Positions 26,244-36,229 of a stretch of 58,092 nucleotides of DNA are shown here, in pieces. Source of the DNA: Chthonomonadaceae bacterium (GTDB taxonomy: Bacteria; Armatimonadota; Chthonomonadetes; Chthonomonadales; Chthonomonadaceae); NCBI GenBank assembly GCA_027450145.1, contig DAIDKH010000021.1, positions 1 to 58,092 on the forward strand, written 5' to 3'. A program made the position numbers and the translations under genes. Numbering within the stretch: the stretch's first letter is position 1; the number at the start of each line of letters is the position of its first letter. The notes under the pieces are model-generated. The model saw only the letters and a list, made by a program, of their open reading frames with translations. It was not told the DNA's origin and searched no databases.

Positions 26244-26924
26244 CTAAATCGTGCTATACATCTGTAATGCCCGCAACCACGAATCCTTCTCCTCGCCTCT
26301 GGATTCGTGTTGAAATCGGTAGTCACTCTTGCGGACGATTTCGGCAAGCTGATCTCTTAGTATAATTACGCGACGTCTGTTCTCCTCGCGCAGTTCCACC
26401 GATTCCGACTCAGGTACAAGGCTACATAAAAGAGCGCTGTGCTTTACACAAAGGCCATACTTAGATTGCTTTAGCGCCTCTAAGAAGATGTGATCACGGT
26501 GCATACTTGCTGCTGCAGCCTTTAGATACCGCTTCTCGGCTCCTGCTTCATCCTCACAACAGAGGCATGTCTTCCCAAGTATTGGGGCTCGCGGCGTTGC
26601 GGGCCACCTGCGCGGCCTCAATTCGGCAGCATCCTTCTTAAGGAATCCCTCAACCACATCAATGTAAAGTATCGCAGTGCCCAACGGATCGCCCAGGCGT
26701 GAAGCGAGTTCGCTGTGCCTTTGGCAAAATCCATGGGTTTGCCTCCACCTCAGTCGCAGGTCATAGTCGTTGACCAGCTCGGTGTAGAGTGCCTTAATTG
26801 CTCGTTCTGCAGCGCGGTTCTTCAGGTAACAAAGAGCACACAGAGTACTGGGGGCAGCTGGCACATCTCGTAGGGCCTCAATGATCTCTTCCACTGAGGC
26901 TTCTAATGTGGGACGATGACGCAT
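26244..26924 (-). CDS. DUF6062-like Cys/His-rich protein
   Basis: 226 residues from the ATG at 26924. It has paired Cys/His motifs of likely metal-binding type: CALCYLKNRAAERAI, HGFCQRHSE, CLCCEDEAG and GLCVKHSALL, spaced along a mostly helical chain. This matches, from memory, the DUF6062 family. That family has no assigned function; the repeated C-x2-C...C-x2-H layout suggests two zinc sites. The ATG overlaps the stop codon of the upstream gene by one base (TAATG), so translation is coupled to the coiled-coil membrane protein. Confidence 0.7.
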   Translation of the reverse strand: MRHRPTLEASVEEIIEALRDVPAAPSTLCALCYLKNRAAERAIKALYTELVNDYDLRLRWRQTHGFCQRHSELASRLGDPLGTAILYIDVVEGFLKKDAAELRPRRWPATPRAPILGKTCLCCEDEAGAEKRYLKAAAASMHRDHIFLEALKQSKYGLCVKHSALLCSLVPESESVELREENRRRVIILRDQLAEIVRKSDYRFQHESRGEEKDSWLRALQMYSTI

Positions 26925-28159
26925 TACAGTTTCCGGAACCATTCGCGTGGATCCGCGCTTATGACGGGTTTGTGATCCGCCTTGCCAGAGTCGTCTACAG
27001 CCGTTTGAGCCGCCTCCTCGGGGGAGACCGCAACTGCATCACCAATTTCCGTAGGAGTGTCGTTGCCTGCGTGATTCTCATCACTGTTAAGTATCACGGA
27101 AGGAGACACAGACGAGTCCTCAACCCGCAGAGGCAACTCCTCGTTTGCTTTCTCAGCATCTATTTCGTTAGGCAGAGTATCCTGGTCTACTGCAGGGTAA
27201 TTGACCTCTTCGGGCCAGTGGAAGTCCGAGGTGCCATCCAGGGCTTCGGCGGACTCGGCAAAATCGCCATCAAGTACGATGGGGGCGGTCAGTAACGCGA
27301 TCTCCTCATTAGTCACGTAGGGGCTTTCCGAGGCGCCATTTAACCCGTATTGATCCTCCGAGGCAACAGACGCTGGTATCTCTTCGATTACGGGCATTTC
27401 AGGGACTGCATATATCGGATCCTGAGGTTGAACAACTGCCTCAGGGACGCACGGCTCCAGTACAAACTCATTGTCCGCAATAGGTTCATCCACAGTGGAT
27501 GCGTCTATAGTCTGCGGCTCTGCAATAACGGTTGTGGCAGCGTTAAGGGTAATTACGTCCAGATCGTCTGAATCCGGCTCTGGTACTGCATCTATCTCGG
27601 TTATCTGCCGCGGCGCGCCCTCGGCAGGACTTGCTATGGCTGTATGCTGCAGTTTAGCATTCACGTCGCGCAGCTGGTGGTTGACCTGCTGTAGGCCTGC
27701 ACGGTGATACTGTAAAGCGAGATGAATAGTATCGATTTGCCGATTTACTGCCGATAGGTGCTCGTTTAATGGAGCGGTAGCCGCTTGGCTGAAAGATCTT
27801 AATTCGGCGTTCATCTCATTCTGACGTAATACCGAGTCCTTCATTGCCGCTTGAGCATTGTCTAGCTGCTGCTTTAGTTTGGCCACTTCAGTACGTGACT
27901 CGTTGGCTGCCGCCTGCTGCTGCGCGGCCAGCTCTTTCTGAAGCTGCACCTGACTGTCCTGGTAGCTAGCAAATATGAAAGCCACCATAAGTATCAGTAC
28001 TGCACATCCATCGAGTGTCCAAAGCGCAGGTGTCTGCTTCTGAGCAGTGATCCAGCCGTTAAAAGTGGGCGTGGCGGAAGTCAGTGCCGTTTCCACAGCA
28101 ACTAGTGCGCCACAAAAAAAGAGGACAACAGCCAGCATAACAGACGAACGCGGTTTCAT
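26924..28159 (-). CDS. Membrane-anchored coiled-coil protein with long acidic tail
   Basis: 411 residues from the ATG at 28159, which has GAGGAG 5 bases upstream. Two hydrophobic segments occur near the N-terminus (VMLAVVLFFCGALVAVE and LDGCAVLILMVAFIFASY). A Gln/Ala/Lys-rich coiled coil follows (about 75-185). The rest, over 200 residues, is Glu/Asp/Pro-rich and probably disordered, ending WFRKL. No family is recognised. It lies 28 bases after mutY and is translationally coupled to the DUF6062-like gene. The layout suggests a membrane-tethered scaffold, but no function can be named. Confidence 0.6.
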   Translation of the reverse strand: MKPRSSVMLAVVLFFCGALVAVETALTSATPTFNGWITAQKQTPALWTLDGCAVLILMVAFIFASYQDSQVQLQKELAAQQQAAANESRTEVAKLKQQLDNAQAAMKDSVLRQNEMNAELRSFSQAATAPLNEHLSAVNRQIDTIHLALQYHRAGLQQVNHQLRDVNAKLQHTAIASPAEGAPRQITEIDAVPEPDSDDLDVITLNAATTVIAEPQTIDASTVDEPIADNEFVLEPCVPEAVVQPQDPIYAVPEMPVIEEIPASVASEDQYGLNGASESPYVTNEEIALLTAPIVLDGDFAESAEALDGTSDFHWPEEVNYPAVDQDTLPNEIDAEKANEELPLRVEDSSVSPSVILNSDENHAGNDTPTEIGDAVAVSPEEAAQTAVDDSGKADHKPVISADPREWFRKL

Positions 28160-28186
28160 AGTGTCTCCTCGTTGGGGGAGCATTGC

Positions 28187-29317
28187 CTACAAGTTAAGAG
28201 CCAGTTCAAAATTGCGTTTACCAGAATGAATGATTGCGTCGCGCAATTGCACCTGAGGTGCGGCAAGCGGGTAATCTTTTAAATCTTCAACAGACACAAG
28301 GTGAATTCCTTCACTTTCTCTGGGATCCTGGTGTGCCCTGGCGGTGCAGCCATGCAGCGTAATGCTGTAGCGCGTAACACTGTGTTTAACAACTGCAAAC
28401 AACCTGACATCTATCACATTTAACCCTAAGATCTGCTTAGCGGCACGTTCTGCAGCATCGCACGGTGTTTCCTCACCATTGCATACAACCCTGGGGAATT
28501 CCCATAAACCACCCCATAGGCCCCGGCTGGGTCGTTTTACCAGGTAAACACCTCCACGACTGTGATGCACGACAACGGAGCAGTGAGTCTCCTGCACAAC
28601 CTTCTTTCGTGCTGGTTTTAATGGCCAACGAGTAGGATCGGCAGTCTCAAATGCCTTACAATAACCTGCGGCAGGACATCTACCACAGGCTGGTTCAGCG
28701 GGGGTACACACCGTCGCCCCCAGCTCCATTAATCCCTGATTGAACAGACCTGGCTGGTACATTGGTACTAACAAGGAGGCAATTGCCCAAAGTACGTTTG
28801 TCCCGCGCGCCGAGTTGGGTGGCTCATCAAGCATAAACATACGGCTGAAAACCCTGGCGACATTGGCATCGACCAAAGGCACAGGCTGATGAAAAGCGAT
28901 CGAAAGTATTGCGCCCGCCGTGTAACGGCCTATACCGGGTAGCTTGACGAGCTCGTCGATGGTATTTGGAATGGTGCCGCCATACTGTGCAACAACCATC
29001 TTTGCGGCGAGGTGAAGGTTGCGCGCCCTCGCGTAATAACCGAGACCACTCCAGTGAGCAAGAACAGAGTCTTCGGACGCGGTCGCCAGGCATTCGACAG
29101 TGGGAAATGAGGCCATAAACCGATTGTAAAAATCAGTAACTGTAGCTGCCTGAGTTTGCTGGAGCATTGTCTCAGAAACCCACACAGAATAGGCATTTGC
29201 GCCGTGCCAATTCATGGGGCGCCTATTACGCAGATACCAATCTACGAGACGGTTGGAGAATTCATTACGGGGAAATGAATCGAGCTCATAATTCAAGGTG
29301 CATTTTGGCACGATCAA
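28187..29317 (-). CDS. mutY: A/G-specific adenine DNA glycosylase
   Basis: About 376 residues. It removes adenine mispaired with 8-oxoguanine or guanine in base-excision repair. The N-terminal domain shows the catalytic Glu in WVSETMLQQTQAATV, the helix-hairpin-helix LPGIGRYTAGAILS and the catalytic Asp in VDANVARVFSR. The iron-sulfur motif CTPAEPACGRCPAAGYC (C-x6-C-x2-C-x5-C) follows. The C-terminal ~130 residues form the NUDIX-like 8-oxoG-recognition domain (RPSRGLWGGLWEFPRV). The start is uncertain. A TTG at 29317, directly after the gmhA stop and preceded by GAGGG, fits reinitiation. An ATG at 29353 would overlap gmhA by 35 bases. Confidence 0.93.
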   Translation of the reverse strand: MIVPKCTLNYELDSFPRNEFSNRLVDWYLRNRRPMNWHGANAYSVWVSETMLQQTQAATVTDFYNRFMASFPTVECLATASEDSVLAHWSGLGYYARARNLHLAAKMVVAQYGGTIPNTIDELVKLPGIGRYTAGAILSIAFHQPVPLVDANVARVFSRMFMLDEPPNSARGTNVLWAIASLLVPMYQPGLFNQGLMELGATVCTPAEPACGRCPAAGYCKAFETADPTRWPLKPARKKVVQETHCSVVVHHSRGGVYLVKRPSRGLWGGLWEFPRVVCNGEETPCDAAERAAKQILGLNVIDVRLFAVVKHSVTRYSITLHGCTARAHQDPRESEGIHLVSVEDLKDYPLAAPQVQLRDAIIHSGKRNFELALNL

Positions 29318-29318
29318 A

Positions 29319-29930
29319 TTACCCTCGGGCGCAGATTTCGGCCTCGACCGCATCGCAAACGGCGTGCCATACTAGAAGGTGTGCCTCCTGTATGCGTGGT
29401 GTATGGTTACTTGGCGCACAGAAGCAGATTTGTGCAATGGATTTTAACTGTCCACCCCCGGCACCGGTAAAGCCAACGGTTACCGCACCTATCGCGTTAC
29501 CCGCTTCCACCGCGCGGAGTACGTTAGGTGAATTACCACTCGTGCTAATGCCAACAACAACATCGCCCTGTTTTGCAAGTCCTAAAACCTGCCGCTCGAA
29601 GATATGTTCGTACCCAAAATCATTGGACAGGGACGTCATTACAGCGCCATCACAGTTAAGAGCCATTGCTGGTAAGGGCTGTCGATCGCGCAGGAACCTG
29701 CCCACAAGTTCACAGGCTACATGTTGGGCGTCGCACGCGCTGCCTCCGTTACCACACAGTAGTATGCGGCCACCGGAGGTGAGCGCCTTTACAAACGCCG
29801 AGGTGATTTGGTAAAAAACCGGCGTGCAGGCAACCATGAGCTCCCGTTGTACCTCCATAGCATCGGCCAAGGCGCCTGCTAGGGGGGCCAGCTCATCAGG
29901 GGCTGCATGTGTGCCTGAATTTGAACTCAC
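29319..29930 (-). CDS. gmhA: Phosphoheptose isomerase (SIS domain)
   Basis: 203 residues, normal for GmhA, which converts sedoheptulose 7-phosphate to D-glycero-heptose 7-phosphate, the first step to LPS or S-layer heptoses. Diagnostic motifs are ILLCGNGGSACDAQHVACEL (phosphosugar-binding loop), SNDFGYEHIFERQV, GISTSGNSPNVLRAV and TPRIQEAHLLVWHAVCD with the catalytic Glu/His. It starts at a GTG whose GTGA overlaps the serA stop, so the two are translationally coupled. No other heptose genes (hldE, gmhB) are in the window, so the link to an outer-membrane heptose is an inference from the family. Confidence 0.92.
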   Translation of the reverse strand: MSSNSGTHAAPDELAPLAGALADAMEVQRELMVACTPVFYQITSAFVKALTSGGRILLCGNGGSACDAQHVACELVGRFLRDRQPLPAMALNCDGAVMTSLSNDFGYEHIFERQVLGLAKQGDVVVGISTSGNSPNVLRAVEAGNAIGAVTVGFTGAGGGQLKSIAQICFCAPSNHTPRIQEAHLLVWHAVCDAVEAEICARG

Positions 29931-31531
29931 AGTGATACCATTCGAGCACGTTCCATGCCCGGTATACGGCGAATCTGCTCCATAAGATCGGCAGGAACTT
30001 CTTCGTCTATCATAAGCACCATGATGGCTCGTCCGCCAGTTGCCTCCCTGCCAACATGCATTCCAGCTATATTAATACCGTTGTCACCGAGAAGGTTGCC
30101 TACCTTACCGATGATTCCCGGCCGGTCGGTGTGCTGTGTAATCACCATATTACCGCTCGGCACAATATCAACGTGGTACCCGTCAATATGAACGATGTGG
30201 GCAACATCGTTGTAAACGGTACCGCAAATGGTACGTTCACCGTCTGCAAGGTGAGCGCGCACCGAGAGTAAGCAGGTGTGATCTGGCGTTGCCTCACGCC
30301 GCTGTTCTACCACCTTGATGCCGCGCATTTCAGCAAGATACGGTGCATTTACCAGGTTCACCGAGCCCTCTGCCAGTGGAGTTAAGAGCCCTTTGAGAAC
30401 CGCACGAGTTATAGGGCCGGTTGGCAGGCCGCTGAACTCGCCGCTGAACACTACCTCAACGGCTGTGACCGGCTTTTTGTCGCTGCCATCGGTATTGTGT
30501 GCCAATTGGCTCTGGAGGCTACCAATTCTCGAAGCAAGTGTAATGTACGGTGCTAGTTTCTGTAGGTCGTCGGCGTCCATTTGAGGAAGGTTTACTGCGG
30601 ATCGCGCAGGTCGACCTGCAAGAACATCTACTACCTGCTCCGCCACGTCCACAGCAACCTTAATTTGGGCCTCGTGGGTGGACGCACCAAGATGCGGCGT
30701 AATTACGCTCTTTTCAATACCTAGAAGGGGATTGTCTGGAGCGGGTGGCTCTGTGGTGAAAACGTCAAATGCGAAACCGGCAACACGCCCATCACGGACA
30801 CAGTCCGCAAGCGCCTGTTCATCGATAATACCGCCTCGTGCTACGTTAACGATACGTACCCCCGGCTTGATTATCTCGAACTGCTTTGGGCCAATGAGCC
30901 CGCGGGTTTCTGGACTGAGCGGAGTATGAACGGTGATGATATCACTCTGGCGCAACAAATCATCTAGCGAAATGGGTTCCACACCTAATTGCCTGGTAGT
31001 TTCTTCGGGCACGAATGGGTTGTATGCAATGAGTTTTACCTGAAACCCCCGCAAGCGCTGAGCGACCGCGTAGCCAATACGGCCCAGACCCACAATCCCT
31101 ACCGTTTTACCAGAGAGTTCACTGCCGGTAAACTTCTTGCGATCCCATTTACCAGCCAACATCGTTGCGTTAGCGGCGGGAATGTTGCGCATTAGCGCTA
31201 GTATAAGGCCCACGGTGAGCTCTGCGGCAGCGAGAGTGTTGCCATCCGGTGAATTCACCACGACAACTCCGTGTTCTGTGGCGGATTTCACGTCGATATT
31301 ATCGACACCAACGCCCGCTCTACCAATAATCTGTAGCCGATGTGCCGCACTCAAAACATCGGCTGTAACCTTGGTCTCACTCCTCACAAGCAGGGCGTCG
31401 TAGCCACCAATAACTGATTTCAACTGCTCAGCAGTCAGTCCGGTTCTAACATCAACTTCAATTCCGGCTTCGGCTCTTAGTGGCGCAAGCCCAACTTCCG
31501 AAATTGGATCACTAACAAGCACGCGATGCAT
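29927..31531 (-). CDS. serA: D-3-phosphoglycerate dehydrogenase
   Basis: 534 residues from the ATG at 31531, the long form (about 525-530 residues) found in many bacteria. It oxidises 3-phosphoglycerate to 3-phosphohydroxypyruvate with NAD, the first step of serine synthesis. The NAD fold shows VGIVGLGRIGYAVAQRL. Catalytic motifs are NVARGGIIDEQAL (Arg) and VITPHLGASTHEAQ (His). After the catalytic part comes an intervening domain, then a C-terminal ACT domain (QHTDRPGIIGKVGNLLGDNG) that binds serine for feedback control. AAAGGAAAGCC precedes the chosen ATG. It lies 125 bases after lepA and overlaps gmhA. Confidence 0.95.
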   Translation of the reverse strand: MHRVLVSDPISEVGLAPLRAEAGIEVDVRTGLTAEQLKSVIGGYDALLVRSETKVTADVLSAAHRLQIIGRAGVGVDNIDVKSATEHGVVVVNSPDGNTLAAAELTVGLILALMRNIPAANATMLAGKWDRKKFTGSELSGKTVGIVGLGRIGYAVAQRLRGFQVKLIAYNPFVPEETTRQLGVEPISLDDLLRQSDIITVHTPLSPETRGLIGPKQFEIIKPGVRIVNVARGGIIDEQALADCVRDGRVAGFAFDVFTTEPPAPDNPLLGIEKSVITPHLGASTHEAQIKVAVDVAEQVVDVLAGRPARSAVNLPQMDADDLQKLAPYITLASRIGSLQSQLAHNTDGSDKKPVTAVEVVFSGEFSGLPTGPITRAVLKGLLTPLAEGSVNLVNAPYLAEMRGIKVVEQRREATPDHTCLLSVRAHLADGERTICGTVYNDVAHIVHIDGYHVDIVPSGNMVITQHTDRPGIIGKVGNLLGDNGINIAGMHVGREATGGRAIMVLMIDEEVPADLMEQIRRIPGMERARMVSL

Positions 31532-31655
31532 GGCTTTCCTTTCAATCAACCTGCTGCCACATGTGGGCCTGTCGTAATTCAGCAGGGATCAAATATGCCA
31601 AATTACGGCGCGCTAACTGTCAAACAAGCGCCGCTCACAGTCGCATTAGTGGATG

Positions 31656-33452
31656 CTAACTCAGTTTTAGCACGCTGAGGAAGGCTTCCTGTGGTATCTC
31701 TACGGAGCCTACCTGTTTCATGCGCTTCTTACCCTCTTTTTGTTTCTCCAACAGTTTGCGCTTGCGCGATATATCGCCCCCGTAGCATTTCGCTGTGACG
31801 TTCTTACGAAAAGCCTTAACGGTTTCCGCGGCCACCACTTTGCCGCCTATGGCCGCTTGTATACGAATGTCGTACTGCTGCCGGGGAACTACCTCTTTCA
31901 GTTTCTCTGCAATTGACTTGCCGCGGTCATACGCCTTTTCACGGTGTGTGATAAACGAGAGCGCGTCGACAATGTCGCCATTCATAAGAATGTCAATCTT
32001 CACAAGGTGGGATGTACGATAGTCGCCTAGTTCATAATCAAAACTCGCATAGCCCCGCGTTCGCGACTTTAACTGATCAAAGAAGTCCATCAGTATCTCG
32101 CTAAGCGGCAGTCTATATCGCAGCATTGCGCGATCCGGTGCTGGATATTCCATACTAACAAAATCGCCTCGGCGATCGCGGCAAAGCTCCATGATCGTAC
32201 CCACGTACCCACCCGGCATAATGATGGTTGCGTCCACATACGGTTCTTCAATGTGATCAATATATGTGGGATTTGGAAGTTGGGCTGGGTTGTCAATCTC
32301 ATCGATTTTGCCGTCGGTACGGAAGACTTTATAAACCACTGAGGGCGACGTTGCGATTAGACCTAGGTTGAACTCGCGCTCTAGCCGTTCCTGAACGACA
32401 TCCATGTGGAGTAGACCCAGGAAGCCGCATCGAAAGCCGAAGCCTAGAGCAGCGGAAGTTTCGGGCTCAAAGGAGAGCGCTGCGTCGTTCAACTGCAGTT
32501 TAAACAGGGCCTCGCGTAAGTCAGGATACTGAGATCCATCAAGTGGGTACAGGCCACAAAAGACCATGGGCTTGGCGGTGCGGTAACCCGGCAGGGCATC
32601 CTTTGCGGGGCGTTCGGCTAGAGTTACGGTATCGCCCACCTGAGCATCCCCAATCGTCTTGATGCCTGCAGAGAAGTAGCCTACTTCGCCCGTATTCAAC
32701 TGCTTTCCAGGTCGGCGCTCGGGTGCAAATGCGCCTACTTCAACCAACTCAAATTCCTTGCCGGATGCCATAAATCGTATGCGTTGGCCCATCTTTAAGG
32801 AGCCGTCTATAATGCGGACATAACATACCACGCCCAGATAGGTATCAAATTTGCTGTCAAAAATAAGAGCGCGGAGAGGAGCTTCAGGGTCCCCCTTGGG
32901 TGGCGGAATTTTGTGAACAACAGCTTCCAGTATTTCGGCGATGCCAACCCCGGCTTTTGCACTGGCAAGAATCGCCTCAGATGCGTCCAAAGTCAGTACG
33001 TTTTCGATCTCTTCTCGTACTCTCTCAGGATCGGCGGCAGGTAGGTCAATCTTATTAATTACAGGGATTAGTTCAAGATTATTCTGGTAAGCGAGATTAA
33101 CATTGGCCAACGTCTGAGCTTCCACACCCTGCGCCGCATCGACTACAAGCAGAGCACCCTCACATGCAGCCAGTGAACGAGAAACCTCGTAGGTAAAATC
33201 GACGTGACCCGGGGTGTCAATTAGGTTGAACTGGTATTCCTCACCATCACTGGCAGTGTAGTTCAGCCGTACCGCCGTCATCTTTATGGTAATACCACGT
33301 TCACGCTCGAGGTCCATAGTATCCAGGAGCTGTGCCTGCATATCTCGTTGAGCTATGGTATGTGTATTCTCAAGCAATCGGTCAGCCAGGGTTGATTTGC
33401 CGTGGTCGACATGGGCAATAATACAGAAATTACGTATGTGGCTCTGGTTCAT
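31656..33452 (-). CDS. lepA: Elongation factor 4 (LepA)
   Basis: 598 residues, full length. A ribosome-binding GTPase that back-translocates or remodels stalled ribosomes. The GTPase motifs are [15 protein letters not shown] (P-loop), [20 protein letters not shown] and [13 protein letters not shown]. The LepA-specific C-terminal domain is present ([20 protein letters not shown], near the end). It heads the seven-gene minus-strand run and is preceded by an extended -10 promoter about 65 bases upstream. Confidence 0.97.
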   Translation of the reverse strand: MNQSHIRNFCIIAHVDHGKSTLADRLLENTHTIAQRDMQAQLLDTMDLERERGITIKMTAVRLNYTASDGEEYQFNLIDTPGHVDFTYEVSRSLAACEGALLVVDAAQGVEAQTLANVNLAYQNNLELIPVINKIDLPAADPERVREEIENVLTLDASEAILASAKAGVGIAEILEAVVHKIPPPKGDPEAPLRALIFDSKFDTYLGVVCYVRIIDGSLKMGQRIRFMASGKEFELVEVGAFAPERRPGKQLNTGEVGYFSAGIKTIGDAQVGDTVTLAERPAKDALPGYRTAKPMVFCGLYPLDGSQYPDLREALFKLQLNDAALSFEPETSAALGFGFRCGFLGLLHMDVVQERLEREFNLGLIATSPSVVYKVFRTDGKIDEIDNPAQLPNPTYIDHIEEPYVDATIIMPGGYVGTIMELCRDRRGDFVSMEYPAPDRAMLRYRLPLSEILMDFFDQLKSRTRGYASFDYELGDYRTSHLVKIDILMNGDIVDALSFITHREKAYDRGKSIAEKLKEVVPRQQYDIRIQAAIGGKVVAAETVKAFRKNVTAKCYGGDISRKRKLLEKQKEGKKRMKQVGSVEIPQEAFLSVLKLS

Positions 33453-33513
33453 AAATTAAGCTGGCGTTACCTGTCGGGTGGAAATAGTGATTGCAATTTT
33501 CGAATCTAATCAC

Positions 33514-33522
33514 ATTATAGCA
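33514..33522 (-). promoter_or_regulatory. Extended -10 promoter of lepA
   Basis: On the minus strand TGCTATAAT reads from 33522 to 33514, an exact extended -10 element. No good -35 is seen at 16-18 bases. The same nine bases occur before rpsA. Confidence 0.6.
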
Positions 33523-33623
33523 CGGAGACAGGTAGACGAGGTGCCACGTCGCACCGGCTGTCCACGCATTCTAAAACTGACGCAATTACCCTAGATATCG
33601 CTGGTCCACCCTTTAGATCCGGT

Positions 33624-34856
33624 CTAAGCCACTAATATCAAGCCCTCTTCGCTGCCGACTATAAACTGATTACTTCTTTGGCGACTAGTGACGTTGGTGT
33701 ATGCTGTGTTTGTGCTCGCTTCGACTGCGGCTTTTGTCGGATTAGCTATCACCAGCCCGTGGGTGAACGTCCGTTGCCACAGACCATTCACACCTGTTTT
33801 GGCGGTACCCAAGGGAACACCCAATTTAGCATTGTATTCCGGATACCACCAGTGCTCACCGCGCCAGCGCGTATTAAGGTCAAACGAATAGTACGCGTCG
33901 GTTAGTAGTGCTGCGGCCAGGCCCAATCTCATTCTCTTTACTTGCACCTTGCCACTGTGCAACAACCGTGTCTGTTCAGCCTTAGGGAGGGACCAGGCAT
34001 TATAGGGCGGTACGACCCCGCTGCTGCATGATAGTGTTGTGGTGACTGGTCTACGGCAGTGACCAACCCACCAGGTACAGTCATCAAGCAGCTGTTTCCA
34101 AGTTCTGTTGCCATTCAAAAATGAGTCGACCCAGTCTTCAAGCAACACGCCATTAAGATATGGCGCCGTTTCATGACCGGGTTGGTTAGCCATGACGATA
34201 GCAGTGGGTCCAGAAAGCTCACGCACCCGGTGTGCCATGGATAGTTTAGCCTGGCGCCAGGTGGCGTTCAGCCATGCAAGGTCGTCGAACTTACCTGTTG
34301 GTACTCCTTGAAAATGGAGGACCTTGGTTCCAAAGAGGTTACATTCCCAGGCATCGAAACCGGCGCCCATGCTATCCAGGAACACGCCGTCAATGTCGAT
34401 TACCTTCATATGGCGCACAGCTTTCTGCGCGACCCATTCCACAACATCTGGATGAGCAAGGTTCAACATTGCGCTGCCGGGCCAGCCTGCGGCGATTGAA
34501 CCGTCGGCATATCTCAGCCAGGCATTAGCGGGCAGGTTATTTGTTGATGTACGCGCATCAGGAGCGGAGGTGTAGTCTACCAGTTTGAATTCTGGATTAA
34601 TCGCCCGAATTTTGGCGAGGTTGAGATTTGTCTTTTTAACTTGATCTGCGTCAGAATAGTTCAGGCTCAAGCCGCCAATACATAGGCAGCAACCCGCGGC
34701 ATACTCAATCTCCGCGGGACTCATATTAGGCCCAACACCCACGCCGTAGCAGTTAGTAATCCGAACGTCGTGCCGTGTGGTTCGGCGCTCGGGGCTAAAT
34801 CCATTTAGTCCTGCCAAGCCAGCAGTTAGCAAGAATTGTCTTCGGTTAAATTGCAT
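33624..34856 (-). CDS. Tat-exported putative glycoside hydrolase (GHL15-like)
   Basis: 410 residues. The N-terminus MQFNRRQFLLTAGLAGL is a twin-arginine export signal. The body resembles hypothetical glycosyl hydrolase families with a TIM barrel (GHL15/DUF-type). Acidic motifs that could be catalytic are IDGVFLDSMGAGFDAWE and GVLLEDWVDSFLNG, with LNLAHPDVVEWVAQK in between. The last ~70 residues are beta-rich. The substrate is unknown. The start overlaps the 3' end of the upstream PhyH gene by 11 bases, so the two are co-translated. I cannot settle the catalytic residues, so the enzyme call is moderate. Confidence 0.68.
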   Translation of the reverse strand: MQFNRRQFLLTAGLAGLNGFSPERRTTRHDVRITNCYGVGVGPNMSPAEIEYAAGCCLCIGGLSLNYSDADQVKKTNLNLAKIRAINPEFKLVDYTSAPDARTSTNNLPANAWLRYADGSIAAGWPGSAMLNLAHPDVVEWVAQKAVRHMKVIDIDGVFLDSMGAGFDAWECNLFGTKVLHFQGVPTGKFDDLAWLNATWRQAKLSMAHRVRELSGPTAIVMANQPGHETAPYLNGVLLEDWVDSFLNGNRTWKQLLDDCTWWVGHCRRPVTTTLSCSSGVVPPYNAWSLPKAEQTRLLHSGKVQVKRMRLGLAAALLTDAYYSFDLNTRWRGEHWWYPEYNAKLGVPLGTAKTGVNGLWQRTFTHGLVIANPTKAAVEASTNTAYTNVTSRQRSNQFIVGSEEGLILVA

Positions 34857-35775
34857 TTTCGAATTCCGTTTGCGCAGGATCGTCGCATCTATTCAGGATG
34901 TGGTACGGGCGAAACTCTAGCCAGTCCTCCAGTGTCGCCACATTGGCGGGGTCTCTTCTGCTCCTTGCAAGGAAACCCACGCCGTGTTGAGTCATCGGAT
35001 CCTGATCAATGGGTTGGTATCGTAGGTCAACGCTCCATCTTACCTGCGAGGATAGATTTGGTGTGGAGGAGTGAATACACCGATCGTTAAACAGTATGGC
35101 ACTTCCTTTAGTAACCGGAAGAGCAACAGGGTTTGTGCGTTTACGATGGCGTTCCAGATGCCTCTCATCCAGTTCTGTGTAGCCTGTGCCTGTTACCGCC
35201 TCCGTGTGATAGGATAGTATGGGAGTTCGGTGCGTCCTCGGCCAGATGTGCAAGCATCCATTTAGCGGCGTGGCGTCTACTAAGGGTATCCAAACAGTAA
35301 TTACGGGGTTAGATTTAGCACCGGGCCAGTATGACTTGTCCTGATGCCAGGGAACTGCGCCCGCAGCTACACCAGGTACCTTGGGACGAGTGTTGTACAC
35401 AGGATTCGAAAAGATTTCTCCACCTATTAGGCTCTCCACGGCATCCAGGATTTTTGGGTTAGCCATAAGGTGGAAGTAGCCAGGTCTTCTTTCCCGCCAT
35501 GAACGACCGAACTTTAGGAATTCACTATCTGCTAGACCTTTAAATAGAAGCGCCAACCTGTCTTCGAAGGGCGCATCTGCATGAGCGTCATTAATTAACC
35601 CATGTTGCAGCATTTCGGCAGCTATTTCCTCCACCTTCTGTTCCATTGCAACTTGGGCGGGCGCTAGGTCCTCAGAGGAGAGGAGATTGGGCAGAACTAC
35701 ATACCCTTCGGCGATGTAGAAATCAATTTGGGACTTGGACAGCGAACCGGAAACGTGCTTTGATTGAAGTGCCAT
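34846..35775 (-). CDS. Phytanoyl-CoA dioxygenase (PhyH) family protein 3
   Basis: 309 residues. It opens with DFYIAEGYVVLPNLLSSEDL. The Fe(II) triad is His144 and Asp146 in VPWHQDKSYW, and His235 in DRCIHSSTPN; Arg246 in QVRWSVDLRY fits the 2-oxoglutarate contact. The triad is intact, so it should be an active oxygenase. GTCAAAGGAGATACT directly before the ATG is a strong ribosome-binding site. It is the first gene of a two-gene unit with the Tat-exported glycosidase-like gene. Together with the pair at 8.4-10.1 kb this makes three PhyH genes in 58 kb. Substrate unknown. Confidence 0.88.
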   Translation of the reverse strand: MALQSKHVSGSLSKSQIDFYIAEGYVVLPNLLSSEDLAPAQVAMEQKVEEIAAEMLQHGLINDAHADAPFEDRLALLFKGLADSEFLKFGRSWRERRPGYFHLMANPKILDAVESLIGGEIFSNPVYNTRPKVPGVAAGAVPWHQDKSYWPGAKSNPVITVWIPLVDATPLNGCLHIWPRTHRTPILSYHTEAVTGTGYTELDERHLERHRKRTNPVALPVTKGSAILFNDRCIHSSTPNLSSQVRWSVDLRYQPIDQDPMTQHGVGFLARSRRDPANVATLEDWLEFRPYHILNRCDDPAQTEFENAI

Positions 35776-36137
35776 AGTATCTCCTTTGACTTACGCGGAT
35801 TAACGAAACCATTCATACATTTATCATTCGCTCTGATTGCCTATTTTCCTGCAACTAATTTCAATTGCCCACCATTAATTGATCAACTGTTATCTGCTGC
35901 ACGACTACCACCTGACTTACATTTAACTTATTTGTGTTACCATACACTCATGCTCCCACAGGTCCGCTACCACCCAATAAATCGCGTTCGCATTTTCAAA
36001 CTCACGCATACCAGGGTGTATTGGATGGCCCCCGCGTAACAGCTCGCGCTTTAGTGCGTAGTGCGATGTGTTACTGCCAGCTCAATGGGCACGTAAAGCA
36101 CCCACGCGAACTCGATGGGTGGTCATGAATGTCTATC
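35776..36137. other. Divergent intergenic region, PhyH 3 / secDF
   Basis: No gene is supported. It is AT-rich near the PhyH start and must hold that gene's promoter. The secDF promoter lies at its right end. Confidence 0.3.
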
Positions 36138-36167
36138 TTGACATGGTTGCAGGGGATAAAGCATAAT
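36138..36167 (+). promoter_or_regulatory. Consensus-like promoter of secDF
   Basis: TTGACA (36138-36143) and CATAAT (36162-36167) are separated by 18 bases, a near-consensus housekeeping promoter. It predicts a leader of about 55 bases before the TTG start. Confidence 0.65.
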
Positions 36168-36229
36168 ACCAGGAGTGTACGCGGCCAGATTGTATCTGAA
36201 CTGCAAGATAAACCGGGAGGTTTTCGTTC

